Position numbers and translations under genes: made by a program. DNA of 64,000 nt, taken from contig JAJEKV010000092.1 in NCBI GenBank assembly GCA_021234155.1, positions 4,019,708-4,083,707 of the forward strand, in the 5' to 3' direction. The notes below the pieces were generated by a model. The model had not been told where the DNA came from. It did not search any database and was given only the letters and a program-made list of their open reading frames with translations. Shown piece after piece: positions 23,815 to 34,245 of the stretch; the first letter of the stretch is position 1; each line of letters starts with the position of its first letter. This DNA is from Isoetes taiwanensis (lineage: Eukaryota > Streptophyta > Lycopodiopsida > Isoetales > Isoetaceae).

Positions 23815-24330
23815 AATCCGGAATACACTTTTGCTATTCGAGGATAACAGAAGTGTATTCCGGAATACACTTTTTCTTTTCTTGAAAGTCAAAGTGTATT
23901 CAGAATACACTTTTGGTTTTGCTCGAAATCCAAAGTACATTCCGGAATACACTTTTGTTGTACAAGTTTTTGAGACTCAACAGTGATCCTGGGGTTTTTC
24001 GGGTTTTCAACATTTTCAATGACCTCGCAACTTTTTTATTTCAATTGATTTGAATGACCTTGCGATTTTATTTGTTTTTTATGTGGGGACAAGAACAAAG
24101 TTCTAAATAATGAAGGGATTAGCGAAAGGGAAAAACAAACCAACAACAACTAGATTTTATAGCATATTCAATTTATTTTTATGACCTTTCAATTGTTTTT
24201 ATTATGGTATTAAATAATAAAGGGATTTTGATTTTTTTGTTCTAAGACCAGGGATATTGGATCTTGGTTTCAAATCATAAGAATAGAATAGGGAAATGTA
24301 TTCCGGAATACACTTTGCATTCCATAATAC
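23815..24330 (+). repeat. Cluster of palindromic GTGTATTCCGGAATACAC motifs
   Basis: One perfect copy (23,854-23,875) and several half or imperfect copies (GGAATACACTTT at ~23,820, 23,906, 23,943 and 24,306) in low-complexity, T-rich DNA. Each copy can be read alike on both strands. No coding potential; the frame at 23,705-23,986 merely translates the repeats. Confidence 0.8.
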
Positions 24331-24504
24331 ATTTTTTTTTTCTAGGAGGACAGAGACGTGTTTTTTTTGCCCTTTCTGCTCTGGCGATCTTTGTCTACGA
24401 ACCTTGCGCCACCATTTTATGCTCAGATGGGAAAAGGCTATGGCGTTGGCTAAAGCTTAAGCCAAGGCGCTGGCTAAGCGTCTTTGAAAATCTTTTTTTG
24501 CATT

Positions 24505-24705
24505 AGGGTCGAATGCCAAAATATAGGGTCGGATGTAGCAGAATCAGATCGGATGCCAGAATCAGCTCGAATGTAGAATCGGATGTAGGGTCGCATGTAG
24601 GGCACAGAGTTTTTTCCAATAGGGTCGGATGCTAGAATCAGATGCCAGAATGTTGGATCATTCAGGTCGGATGCTAGAATCAGATGCTCTTAGATGCCAG
24701 AATCG
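24505..24705 (+). repeat. Irregular GGTCGGATG / CAGAATCAGAT repeats
   Basis: At least ten short copies of TCGGATGYNAGAATCAGATC-like words in variable order. Resembles a decayed minisatellite. Confidence 0.7.
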
Positions 24706-25586
24706 AGAAGCAAAGGACTGTTGGCTGACTGATTCATGGAGTTTCGAATATGGTGGAGCATGTCAAGTCAAACAAGGTTGTTTTGGTGGCTATGGTGGCT
24801 ATGCAGCAGCGAACCTATGGTGCCTCTGGTATTTTATATGGCATGGCTGCATCGAAGCTACGGTGGCAACACAGCTATGGTGGCAGTGAAGCATGTCATC
24901 CAAAGTAAGTTGCATAGTTTTCTTTTCTTTTTTTTTAAAAACTAGATGAGCAGGTCTGACCATTTGAAGCAAGGAGATATTCTTGATTTGCCCATGCTAT
25001 ATCCTCTATGTTTAACCTGGAGCTTCTTTTCGCATTGTACATTGAAGCTTTGAAATAACAGCTGAGAAATATGGTATGGCCATGCTTTGCACTGTAAAAA
25101 AGGACAGTGATGAATGAGAATTTTGTTGTATGAGACCTTGAAGCAGGAAATGCTTTTGTGGTACCTCAGTTCCATCCCCATATTATGGTAAGATATTTTC
25201 ACGTTTTCGTGTTTTTTTAGTTGCCATTGCTAACTTTTGTCAACATATTCTGTTAATTCTTAAGTGTCGATTTAATTATTCTATCACTTCTTGCGGATTC
25301 TTAGCATAGAGTTCTGTTTTAAAGTAGGTTTGCATGACTATTTTTTCTGGCCAAGTTTAGCCAGTTGGTTGCATTTCTTTTTAGGACTGGAATTTTCCTT
25401 AGTTTTTTTTAGCTTTGAAGATCTTATGTTAACTGTTTGTGTACTAGATTGCAGGTTCTATTTCAGTTTTGAGATTCCACCATCGCACGAGGATATGTCT
25501 CCTTGTCCTATTCAAAGCCATATTTCGACGAGGCTGCAATTCCAAAGTATTTCATTACCACAATTGCGGTTAGAATCTTTGATCGT

Positions 25587-25658
25587 GTCGATGTAGTATA
25601 GTGGTGAGAATTCCCGGCTGTCACGCAGGTGACCTGGGTTCGATCCCCAGCATCTGCG
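25587..25658 (+). tRNA. tRNA-Asp(GTC), diverged, probably pseudogene
   Basis: 72 nt with intact A and B boxes and a GTC anticodon. There is one acceptor-stem and two anticodon-stem mismatches. ATTTTT follows as a Pol III terminator. Confidence 0.7.
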
Positions 25659-26277
25659 CAATTTTTGGCCTAACTTGTCCAAAATAATGTATATATTCAA
25701 AATCGAGATCTTATATTCAAAATGAACTAAAAGATTCCTATTTAAGAGACGGTGACGAGAGAAAAGAAATTAGTATCAGGTTACACCGGGGATCTGACGA
25801 TGTCAGCTAGTTCATCAAAACTATTTCAAGGACCTAGCTTTTAAGATATAGATAGCTTCCAAGCCAATCGGGCTTTGGATCTCAAGCTCCGGGTAAACCA
25901 TGGCAACGCAATTGTCGAAAATAGCATCCAGGCTCTAGAAAAAGCAATGCCTTTCTTTGGAACCCTATTGCATAGTTACGGTGTAAAAAGCGGTCGTCTT
26001 TGAGCCCTTGTTATGCTTCCATCCATTTCTCACACATGCGGATGGAGTACGGCAATTGCCACTGGGATTCAGCAACTAGACGCCCTGACGGCTCCAACGG
26101 AGCAAAAAATCACCTCCATTGGACCGGCGGATGTAGAGATATGCCAAACTGAAGTTAAGCTTCCAGTTATGGATGTCTCCGTGCCTTTAAATTTGTTTCT
26201 TTTTTTAGCGCGCCTTTTAAGCAGTCATATTTGAGTGCTTACCGGAGGTTCCTTTCATTGCCTTGCTTTTTGCCTCC

Positions 26278-27387
26278 TTCTGTGCCTACCCGAAAGTGGT
26301 TGATCAAATGTACATCCTGCTCAGCGACTAATAGATAGTCCACCACACTAGATCCTCCACCCTGATTCTCTTGTCTGCAGGTGCACTTACAGGAGGAAGG
26401 CCACTGTGCCAAGCCATTACAAATTACCAAGTCAAAGACACCACATAGTAGAAGCAATCGCCTGCCTTAAAGCGTGACGACTATCATCGATGTTAGGTGG
26501 CCAAAGCCTCGGCGGGCGCAGGTTGTAACACATCCTGAGCCAAAGGATCAAGTCTCATGGGCTGCTCTACTCCTGTCCGTGCATTGAAGTCCCCAAGGAG
26601 TACCACACTACCCAACTGTCTATGTTGCTGTATGTCATCATATAGATCGACATATGGAACTAGCCACATCCCACATCGGACAGTGGGCATGGTAAAAGTT
26701 GCTTTACGCGATGTGGAAAGTAGCAAGCGACCAAGAAGAGAGGGTTGCCACTACAATTACGCACCCGCACCCACAAGTACCGGTTGTGTCTGTCAATCTT
26801 GTGCGGGGAAAACCGACTGTGCCAAAGACTCCCGGTAATAACAGGCAACCCCTCCATGTCCCCTCTTGCCTGTGCAGCTATTGAAGACTGAGAAATGTTG
26901 ATAGCCTAAAAGATCAGGTAGCCTATGTCCTGCGTGCTCCCATGTCTCCATGAGGAAGATGAGATCCATACATGCAGCAACAGAGTTGAGACTATCTCAT
27001 TTCTGCCATGGGAAACCTCGACAATTCTAGGAGACCACCTGAAGGCACATTCCCTATTTGTTAGCAGCAGAGGCATGCGCAGATTGAGTTGTGGGGGAAG
27101 AGTGGGAAGTGGTAGCAGACTGAGTCATGTGGACAGAGTGAGAAGCAGTAGGGGTTGGGGCAGAGTGAGAAGCAGTAGGAGTTGGGGTGGCATATGACTG
27201 AGGAGTAGTGGCAGTGGCAGCAGGGCATGGGGCTGGAGCAGACGGTGGAGGAGCATGATCAGAGGAGGTGGGGGTTGTAGCTGAATGGCCCGGAGGGTCT
27301 GCAGCAACATTCGGTGAGCGAAAAATGTGCATCTTGCCTCGAACTAGTCCCGTAGCTCCTCCTTGACAGTGGATGCCTCGAACCTTG
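26278..27387 (-). mobile_element. LINE endonuclease fragment inserted in an array unit
   Basis: Interrupts the unit sequence between GCTTTTTGCCTCC and TTTGCCTTCACTTAGG. On the minus strand it encodes a Ser/Thr/Pro-rich stretch (27,332-27,054), then broken pieces of an APE-type endonuclease: LWVRVRNCSGNPLFLVACYF at ~26,780, VVLLGDFNARTG at ~26,600, and WPSSCKCTC with GSSVVDYLLVAEQDVHL at ~26,370-26,310. No RT follows, so it is a fragment truncated at both ends. The catalytic Asp of GDFN is kept but the frame is broken several times. It differs from the L1 at 18-23 kb. Confidence 0.7.
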
Positions 27388-27546
27388 ATTTGCCTTCACT
27401 TAGGTCCCTGGGCTAATTCCCCAAAAGTTCATATTTCATAATTCGTCATCAAGGGATGCCTCCTTGTCATATTCAAAGCTATATTTTGACGAGCCGATAC
27501 TTCAATAATATTCTCTTATCACAATTGCTCTTAAGTTTTCATCATG

Positions 27547-27618
27547 TCGATGTAGTATAGTGGTGAGTATTCCCGCTTGTCATGCGGGTGACCCGGGTTC
27601 GATCCCCGGCATCGGCGT
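27547..27618 (+). tRNA. tRNA-Asp(GTC), intact
   Basis: All stems pair: acceptor GTCGATG/CATCGGC, anticodon stem CCCGC/GCGGG with loop TTGTCAT, T stem CCGGG/CCCGG. Boxes A and B are intact, and TTTTT begins 4 nt downstream. Class A by its flank (GTGATTTTTGTTC). Confidence 0.93.
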
Positions 27619-27750
27619 GATTTTTGTTCTATCTCGCCTAGTGCATATCTTTCCAAAGTGTAGCACATGAATATGACTCCCACCCCTTAAAAGCTGTATG
27701 TTATGACTCCTACCCCCTTCAAACTGTGTTAGAGTTTCTATAATGCCAAT

Positions 27751-27815
27751 CTCGCATAGTGTTGAGTGTTCTTGGTCATGTCGGCGACCCGTGTTCGATT
27801 CCACCACCGCACGAG
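27751..27815 (+). pseudogene. tRNA-Asp relic (class P)
   Basis: CATAGTGTTGAGTGTTC...CGACCCGTGTTCGATTCCA aligns with the D arm, variable loop and T arm of tRNA-Asp. The anticodon arm is eroded and the acceptor stem lost. It lies between the two real genes of the unit. Confidence 0.65.
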
Positions 27816-27910
27816 GATGTGTCTCCTTGTCCTATTCAAAGCCATATTTCGACGAGGCTGCAGTTCCAAAGTATTTCATTGCCACAATTGCAGTTACAAT
27901 CTTTGATCGT

Positions 27911-27982
27911 GTCGATGTAGTATAGTGGTGAGTATTCCCGCCTGTCAAGCGGGTGACTCGGATTCGATCCCCGGCATCGGCG
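27911..27982 (+). tRNA. tRNA-Asp(GTC), near intact
   Basis: 72 nt, GTC anticodon, full acceptor and anticodon stems, one weak T-stem pair (GACTCGGATTC). CAATTTTT follows. Class B by its flank. Confidence 0.88.
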
Positions 27983-28572
27983 CAATTTTTGGCCTAACTT
28001 GTCCAAAATAATACATATATTCAAAATCGAGATCTTATATTCATTTCATCAAAACTATTTCAAGGACCTAGCTTTTAAGATATAGATAGCTTCCAACCCA
28101 ACCGGGCTTTGGATCTCAAGCTCCGGGTAAACCATGGCAACGCAATTGTCGAAGACAACATCCATTCAGATCAAAAGGCTGTAGAAAAAGCAATGCCTTT
28201 CTTTGGAACCCTATTGCATAGTTACGGTGTAAAAAGCGGTCGTCTTTGAGCCCTTGTTATGCTTCCATTCATTTATCACACATGCGGATGGAGTACGGCA
28301 ATTGCCACTGGGATTCGGCAACTAGACGCCCTGACGGTGCCAACGGAGCAAAAATCACCTCCATCGGACCGGCGGATGCAGAGATATGCCAAACTGAAGT
28401 TAAACTTCTAGTTATGGATGTCTCCGTGGCTTTAAATTTGTTTCTTTTTTTAGCGCGCCTTTTAAGCAGTCATATTTGAGTGCTTACCGGAGGTTCCTTT
28501 CATTGCCTTGCTTTTTGCCTCCCTCTTAATTTGCCTTCACTTAGGTCCCTGGGCTAATTCACCAAAAGTTCA

Positions 28573-30278
28573 TGTGACGTTCGGCCGACGTTATACGCTC
28601 CGGGGCGTATATTATCTTTGCCGCCACGCATTACCGCCACCCCGATTGGCGTAATGCCAGCGTATAGCCAAGTGGGTAGCCCTAGGGGGCAACTTGCTAA
28701 GAATGTGCATTAGTATTAATGTGCACATTTTCCAATGTACACATTAATGTGGGCACACATTTCCATGTGGCCACTTGATGCCAAGTGGGCCATACCCATA
28801 GGTGCAATTAATGTGCACATTTTCCAATGTACACATTCATTAATGTGCACACATTTCCATGTGAGCACATTTGGGTGCACACATTTCCATGTGGGCACAT
28901 TTGGCCACCTAGCCCTTAAAGGCAAGTGGGCCCATTTCCAATTATCCCACATGCCAAAAGGGGATAATTGGAAACCCTAGCCAACCCCCTTGTCTATATA
29001 GGGTTGGAAACCCTAGCTAACCCAATTTTCGATTTTGGGGCTTGAGAACTCGTTTTGGTGCCTCAGCACCAAAACCGCATCCCGAACTTGATTTGGGAGA
29101 ATTGCATCCTTAGTTTCTCCGGGTTCGGCGTTTCAGCCGGGATGGTGGGAGCTCGGTCGGGGAGGAGCCCCTCAAGGATCAGGTATTTGGTCAATTAGAT
29201 AGTCTAAACCCTATTTTAGTCATTGAATCGTGAGGGTTTAGCCTATTAGATTGCCCACAAAGACCCTCTAGATCTCTAGATATAGATTCTAACTAAAGAA
29301 CCTAACTCTATGTTGTAGATTAGATTTAGTTCTTTAGTTCTCTCTGTGGAAGTATATGGATGATGCATCTCTATGAACTCCTTGTATTGGGAAGGGGGTA
29401 GAGACCTAAAGCTTGTAGTTGATGCTCCTAGAGTAGCCTCTCTAGCACTGCTTGTAGATGCGACTGTCGCAAGAGCCACACACGGTTGTGGGTGAAGGGG
29501 CCAGACGGCTTATAAGGAGGTTCATGTTCGACTCTTGAGCGACCCTATGGTGTGTTAATGCCGGGGTCACGTGACTAGGTCTAATGGCTTGCCACTGCGC
29601 GTGTGGGCAAGGCATGGGCTCGACACTTCGTGAGGTGGTGAATATGACCTTCCATTGAGTTCAAGTCGGGATATGGGCGGTGGCCCTCTAGTCACCTTGA
29701 GTCAGCATTGTAGATCTCGGAGGGAGAGATCCCTACCGCCCCATCGGAACTGGGGAGATGTAACCCGGGATATAGCCCAGCGGCTGCTATGCATCCGTGA
29801 ACTCTGGTCAGGTCCCAACACTTTTCAATCTACTACGCAAAGTGTGCACGGGAGGGGCGGATGGAGTGGACAACCCTAGGCCATGTTCTTATGCCCGCCC
29901 AAATCCATTGCCATGAATTTCATGCGCAATGAACTCGGAGACCCAAGCTTGTCGGTCCATCCACATTAATGCGAGCCTTGGGTAGGATTCCCTATGTGAT
30001 GTCTTTGATCTTTGTCTATGCGGATATGTGGAGGACCATCCTTCGTGATGGTCATATGATGTTGATGTATGTGCTAACGACATGTATGTTTTACGCCCGC
30101 AGACTAGGTAGGCCCCGAGGGAGCGGGGTGCAATGACCCTTCCACTCTTCCCACTTTGGAACCCGATTACGGTTGCGGTGTCATGTGGAGGGCCCCCGTA
30201 TTTAACGCGGAGCTGGTATGGGGATGAACTCTGGTTGTATCACGGTGAGTGCACCGTATAACAGTAGGGGACGTCCGA
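28573..30278 (+). repeat. 5' LTR of element B (~1.7 kb)
   Basis: Begins TGTGACGTTCGGCC and ends at the primer-binding site. TATATAG at 28,995 is the likely promoter TATA box. Upstream of it is a set of repeats (next entry). A close copy is at 56,568-58,342, and the first 170 bases recur at 40,256. Confidence 0.9.
28704..28910 (+). promoter_or_regulatory. U3 repeats in the LTR of element B
   Basis: AATGTGCACATTTTCCAATG with TACACATT occurs twice, and ACACATTTCCATGTG occurs three times, all just upstream of the TATA box. The same block is in element C (56,690-56,895). The motifs are partly palindromic (TGTGCACA, CATTTCCATG), a typical look for enhancer-like U3 repeats; that role is inferred. 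Confidence 0.6.
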
Positions 30279-30291
30279 TGGTATCGAGCTA
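30279..30291 (+). other. Primer-binding site, initiator-Met tRNA
   Basis: TGGTATCGAGCTA at the LTR end. The canonical plant site is TGGTATCAGAGC; two bases appear missing here and identically in element C. Confidence 0.8.
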
Positions 30292-30371
30292 TGTTCTTGG
30301 AGACCAAGAGCAAAGCAGCCGCCATGTTCCCGATAGCACTAACTTGATAGGATCCTCAAACCTCAAAAAAA

Positions 30372-30398
30372 AAAAATGAGAAAATTTTTCTCATTTTT
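30372..30398. other. Perfect leader palindrome, 13-bp arms
   Basis: AAAAATGAGAAAA, one base, TTTTCTCATTTTT, ~80 nt downstream of the primer site. Element C keeps it at 58,426-58,454. A role in dimerisation, packaging or termination is inferred. Confidence 0.75.
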
Positions 30399-30488
30399 GT
30401 AGTTTATGCTAAGCTAGTAACAGATTAAAATGAATAGAAACGTTAAAAAGACTAAAATTGATGAGCCAACATCCAAAAAGTAGAATTG

Positions 30489-30552
30489 GTCTCACACGTC
30501 GCGCCGGAGATGATTTCTACATTTTAGAAATCGGGTCAATAACGTCTTGAAC
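30489..30552 (+). repeat. Leader hairpin H1 (element B)
   Basis: GTCTCACACGTC...GATTTCTACATTTTAGAAATCGG...AACGTCTTGAAC. The inner stem GATTTCTA/TAGAAATC is intact; the outer stem is eroded. Confidence 0.75.
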
Positions 30553-30671
30553 ATTCAACTGACACCAAAAAGTTGTAAATTACAAGTAAAAATATCTTGC
30601 TAATTCTAAATTTAAGCTAGAATTAGTAGATTTAGCATGTTACATGTTAATTTAATAGTGGGCCCCACCAT

Positions 30672-30740
30672 GTCTCACACGTCGGCGGCCGGGGATGGGT
30701 TTCTAGATTCTAGGAATCGGGCTGGAAAAGCGTGTGAGAC
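30672..30740 (+). repeat. Leader hairpin H2 (element B)
   Basis: Closed by the perfect inverted repeat GTCTCACACG/CGTGTGAGAC, with inner stem TTTCTAGA/TCTAGGAA. It lies 75 nt upstream of a TATAAATA box. Confidence 0.85.
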
Positions 30741-30814
30741 CTTACTTAATTAGGTGTTTTAGATGCCTTAGACAACCCAAAAGGGTAGTTTAAAAGTTGA
30801 CCTAAAATTGGCCC

Positions 30815-30822
30815 TATAAATA
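30815..30822 (+). promoter_or_regulatory. TATAAATA box before leader ORF-L1
   Basis: CCCTATAAATAGA, with GGCGATCTTCGGC 66 nt further on. The same arrangement stands before ORF-L2 (32,724) and in element C (58,869 and 60,832). Confidence 0.6.
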
Positions 30823-30920
30823 GAACTGGACCCCTCCCATTTTTCCCCGGTCCTTCGAGAACTTCGGCTCCTATTGTCAAGGCGATCTTCGGCGCGTAGC
30901 TCAATCGATTTAACCGTAAA

Positions 30921-31950
30921 ATGATGGCCCGCGATCGGCAGCGATCAAGAAAGGGAAGCCTAGCCATGCCTGGATCCTGAGCCCGGGCGGGGATTCTTCT
31001 CGCAACGCCTTCTCCACGGCGACTAATCTTCGGCCAAGTGAGGAAGCAGGGGGACCGAGGCACCCAGGAAAATCTTGAGGACGGTGGACGCCATGAGCGA
31101 GATCCTCAATGAAATTGAGCTAAGCAGGAGGCGTAGCCTGGCAGCGGGAGCAACACGGGGACGCCAAACCACGTGAGGAGCAGAGGGAACACCGGGCAGG
31201 GGAGGCGGGAAGAGAGGAGGAGCAGCCACGAACTCACCCCCGGAAGAAAGGTCGACCTGACGCTTCATCCACAATCACGGCCAAGGAGCGCCACGGAGCA
31301 GGACAAAGAGTTCGGGAGAGGCTAACCCGACTACTGGCCGGACCCAAGAAGAGGAGGGCCAAAGCCGTGAATGGCAAAAGGCAAGAGGAAGCCGGGTGAA
31401 GGTAGGAAGAGAGCGAAGGTCCGGTCATCAACGAGCCATCGGGAGGTGAGACCCGCCCATCACAAGCCATTCGGACCAAGACTACGTGCCAGCGCGAGGC
31501 GGGGCAAGCTCTTCAAAGCCCCCGTCAGAGGAAGAGGTACCCGGCGAGCGGCCCCAAGAGCGAGGAGGAGGCCGGACGGTGGCGAAGCCCCCACCATTTC
31601 GGCGTGGGATAGGGTCAAGGCCCCACGGCCCGCGGGGAAGCCTATGTGATAGACCCCTTAAAGGTCTATCGAGGAAGAGGATCGAGGGAGCAGCAGCGTA
31701 TATGGCGAAGTGGGAGGCCTACAACACCTATTACCGGGAGCAGGGGGTGAGAACGATTGAAGGCGGGCACCCGGCGAAGAGCCGAACACTAAAGCCCCCT
31801 CCACCAAAGCCCAAGCCCCCACGAGCACCGGGAAGAAGCGGAGCAAGAAGAAACAGAGGGAAGGCGGGGCACTCAAGGAGATCCGCCACTTCGAGAAGAG
31901 TTACGGACTCGATTCCCGAGGCGCCGTTCCGGCGTCCGGGTCCTTGAAGT
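30921..31950 (+). pseudogene. Leader ORF-L1 of element B
   Basis: A GC-rich region beginning at ATGATG (30,921), rich in Arg, Lys, Pro and Gly, with several partial frames (31,371-31,649 and 31,486-31,947). Recognisable shared pieces with element C (58,974-60,065) are the FRRGIGSRP / ISAWDRVK block and YMAKWEAYNTYYREQG. No known domain is visible; a basic, nucleic-acid-binding protein is a guess from composition. Minus-strand ORFs here are products of high GC content. It is preceded by two hairpins and a TATA box and followed by AT-rich DNA, which marks it as a separate module. Confidence 0.5.
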
Positions 31951-32281
31951 CATTCAAGAATACAACACGGACACGCGCGGCGTGATGGGCGAGATGTTGC
32001 TATGTTTGCAAGAGGCTAGAAGCCCACATAGTGAAACATTTTGAAGATTCAACTACCGCGACGGTGCACGCGAAGAGGGTTACCCTCATGAGGCGAGGAT
32101 ATGTATCTTGCCGGGCACATCAAGGGTGAACGACCACGAGTTTTGTAAATAACGAAAAATTTTGTTAATATAAAGAAAATTTTGTGTAAATAAAGTGTCA
32201 AACCTTGTTTAAATCGGTCAAGATATCGATCCCTAGCTTTTGTTTTAATTAAATTGGAGTTTTGAGCAAAATTGAGGCGAT

Positions 32282-32345
32282 GTCTCACACGTCAGCGCCA
32301 GACGATTTCTACATTTCGGGGAATGGTGGGCATAACGTGTGAGAC
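32282..32345 (+). repeat. Leader hairpin H3 (element B)
   Basis: Perfect 10-bp closing inverted repeat GTCTCACACG/CGTGTGAGAC, as in H2; the inner stem is partly eroded. Confidence 0.85.
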
Positions 32346-32482
32346 CATGCCCAAAAAAATGCCCAAAACAGCTCCAAATCGACCAAGTAAGGGGTCAATT
32401 GCGCCTAACTTTCGATGAGTTTAGTGGAATTACAGCCTTAGATCACCTAAATTGAGTAATCCTAGCCCAATCAGGGACCTAT

Positions 32483-32546
32483 GTCTCATACGTCGGCGCC
32501 GGGAATGATTTCTACATTTTAGAAATCGGGCTTAACGCGATGAGAC
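32483..32546 (+). repeat. Leader hairpin H4 (element B)
   Basis: GTCTCATACG...GATTTCTACATTTTAGAAATC...GATGAGAC. The inner stem is perfect; the outer stem is near perfect. Confidence 0.8.
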
Positions 32547-32723
32547 CCCCATTCATTCATCACCAAATGATCTCCAAATTGCACAATAAGTTCGGTAGCT
32601 CTCCTTAGCATGCTCAAACCCTAGAAATATACTTCAAACTTGCAATTGGATCACTTAATAGGTTAGAATTGCCTAATCTCAGTAAATTCTAAGTCACCCA
32701 AAAATTAGGGTTTTCCCCTTTTC

Positions 32724-32731
32724 TATAAATA
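32724..32731 (+). promoter_or_regulatory. TATAAATA box before leader ORF-L2
   Basis: TTCTATAAATAAG, with GGCGATCTTTCGGC 60 nt further on. Duplicates the module before ORF-L1. Confidence 0.6.
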
Positions 32732-32843
32732 AGTTCCCCAATTCTCAATTGGTACCTCGCAAAAATTGCTCCCCCTTTGCTTAGGCGATCTTTCGGCTCC
32801 CGAGGTAAACGCATCCGTTTGATACTCCCTTCCTTGCTAGATC

Positions 32844-34245
32844 AATGGCTCTTTGCTGATTTGAGGCGATGGTGCAAGCCCGGTGCCCATGCCTCTCGAG
32901 GCGGATGTCAACGACATCTTCCAAGTCTTTGTGAAAGAAATCGACATCCAAGCTAATGCTAAATGCAACCCCGGCTTATAGGCGGGTGCTAGCGAGAATT
33001 CCAAGCTAGGGTAGGACCCTCCCTTGTTCAAGTTCCCCTTGCATAGGATACTTTGTTCCCCGCCAATCCCTTCAAGAGGCCTTGGGCGATGTCCCCAACA
33101 TCGCCAAATACTTGACTAATAAGGCGCAGAGGCTACCCGATTACATGGTCCCCGACAAGCCAGCGGGACCAAGTACTTCTCTTACACCGCCGCCCCCTAG
33201 CCATCTTCTTATCCCAATGCAGAGAACCCGATGGGGGCAACCTCTATCCCTCCGATGGAGGTAGACCCCATAGGCGAAAGCAGGAGGAAGAGCAAATGCC
33301 GCTGCCAGTATCAACAAGAACAGGAAGCAAGAGAGGATGAAGAAGAGCCGGACGACGAAGGATACACTGAACTTTCGAGGGACGAAGAAAGGCGCCAAGG
33401 AGAGCAGGAGCTGATCAATTTTGAGCGAGCACACGGGGCATCGGAAGTTGCTCCCCCTCCGGGCTAGGCATCACAAGCCTAGCCCCTATCATCATCGACG
33501 GAGAGGAGTATCTACTCCTCGGCGACATCCGTAACCTCCCGAATGTAGGAGAGGGAGCCCGGGTTGGAATAATCGCTGCTCCACAGGTGCGGCGGAGACC
33601 GACCCGGACGACTTCATCGTCGGGGAGCATCCAGACTTCCCGGCTCAAGTGAGGGAGTCCGACACCTACACGGGGAGGCGACCTCCGGATATCCGGGCCT
33701 ACAGCAAGCATCGGGCAATTGATGGACGGCGGGAGCTGCCAACAGAGGAGGAGTTCCTCGCCCTCCAAGAGCGGATGGGGATCAGGTGGGAAGACCACGA
33801 GCATCCTAATGCCGGGTCCGCCGATATCACCCCCGCCAAAGGAGAAGGAATCGACCTCGGGAGGTTCGACCGCACAATTGAAGACTACGAGGAGCTCACC
33901 GAAGTAGAGGTCGGCGAGAGTACGCCGGGCAAGACAGGCTGGAGGCCAAACAAGCGAGAAGCTTCGGCGACACACAACAACGTCGCTCGGTACTACTTAC
34001 CACCGGCCGATGGATGGGAGAATAGCGGTAATTCACATAAGTTCAGTCCGTGGGCTGAAGAAGGAGTGTTTATGCCGATTGCACTCGGGCCGGCAGCATG
34101 CTCGAATAGCAACAAATGTCGACTATCTTTGTCTTAGTCAAGAGGGCAATGGCACTTTCGACCTCTTCGACTTCGCCATCCCCCACCCAGACGTCGAGGC
34201 GAGATTAGCGATGGATGCGGCCCTTACATCCCGACCGCTGGGGTA
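32844..34245 (+). pseudogene. Leader ORF-L2 of element B
   Basis: Several frames. An early piece at 32,889 opens MPLEADVNDIFQVFVKEIDI, followed by IAKYLTNKAQRLPDYMVPDK (~33,100), PMEVDPIGESRRK (~33,255) with an acidic stretch, GEEYLLLGDIRNLPNVGEG (~33,510) and a 162-codon open frame from 33,649. Element C retains ADVNDIFQVFVK, KYLTNKA and MEVDPI in order, and element A retains the EYLLL piece, so this ORF has been conserved across the lineage. No domain is recognised. It ends before an AT-rich spacer with TATATAAATA at 34,427. Confidence 0.55.

Larger units (their letters stand above)
25473..28572 (+). repeat. Left part of the tRNA-Asp tandem array
   Basis: One and a half ~1.25-kb units in the order: relic tail, tRNA B, segment U, LINE insertion, tRNA A, relic P, tRNA B, segment U. 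The units match those of the right-hand array at 40,426-50,702. They carry a single copy of the GAGTGCTT..CATTGCCTT block that is doubled in the right-hand units, so they probably represent the older unit form. Element B ends this part abruptly inside segment U. Confidence 0.9.
31951..32843. other. AT-rich inter-ORF segment of the leader (element B)
   Basis: Non-coding. Contains hairpins H3 and H4 and the second TATA box. It parallels the segment before ORF-L1 and could also be read as an intron. Confidence 0.5.

Noticed and set aside
27054-27332. Plus-strand ORF rich in Gly/Ser/Arg opposite the LINE fragment
   Set aside because: The low-complexity repeat is better explained as the antisense of the Ser/Thr/Pro-rich LINE segment, which continues into endonuclease motifs on the minus strand.
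27547-27982. tRNA-derived SINE
   Set aside because: Complete cloverleaf with matching acceptor stems and Pol III terminators, no SINE body or tail, and a head-to-tail tandem order.
31023-31479. Minus-strand proline/leucine-rich ORFs in the element B leader
   Set aside because: Antisense shadows of a GC-rich plus-strand ORF; stop codons are rare there in every frame.
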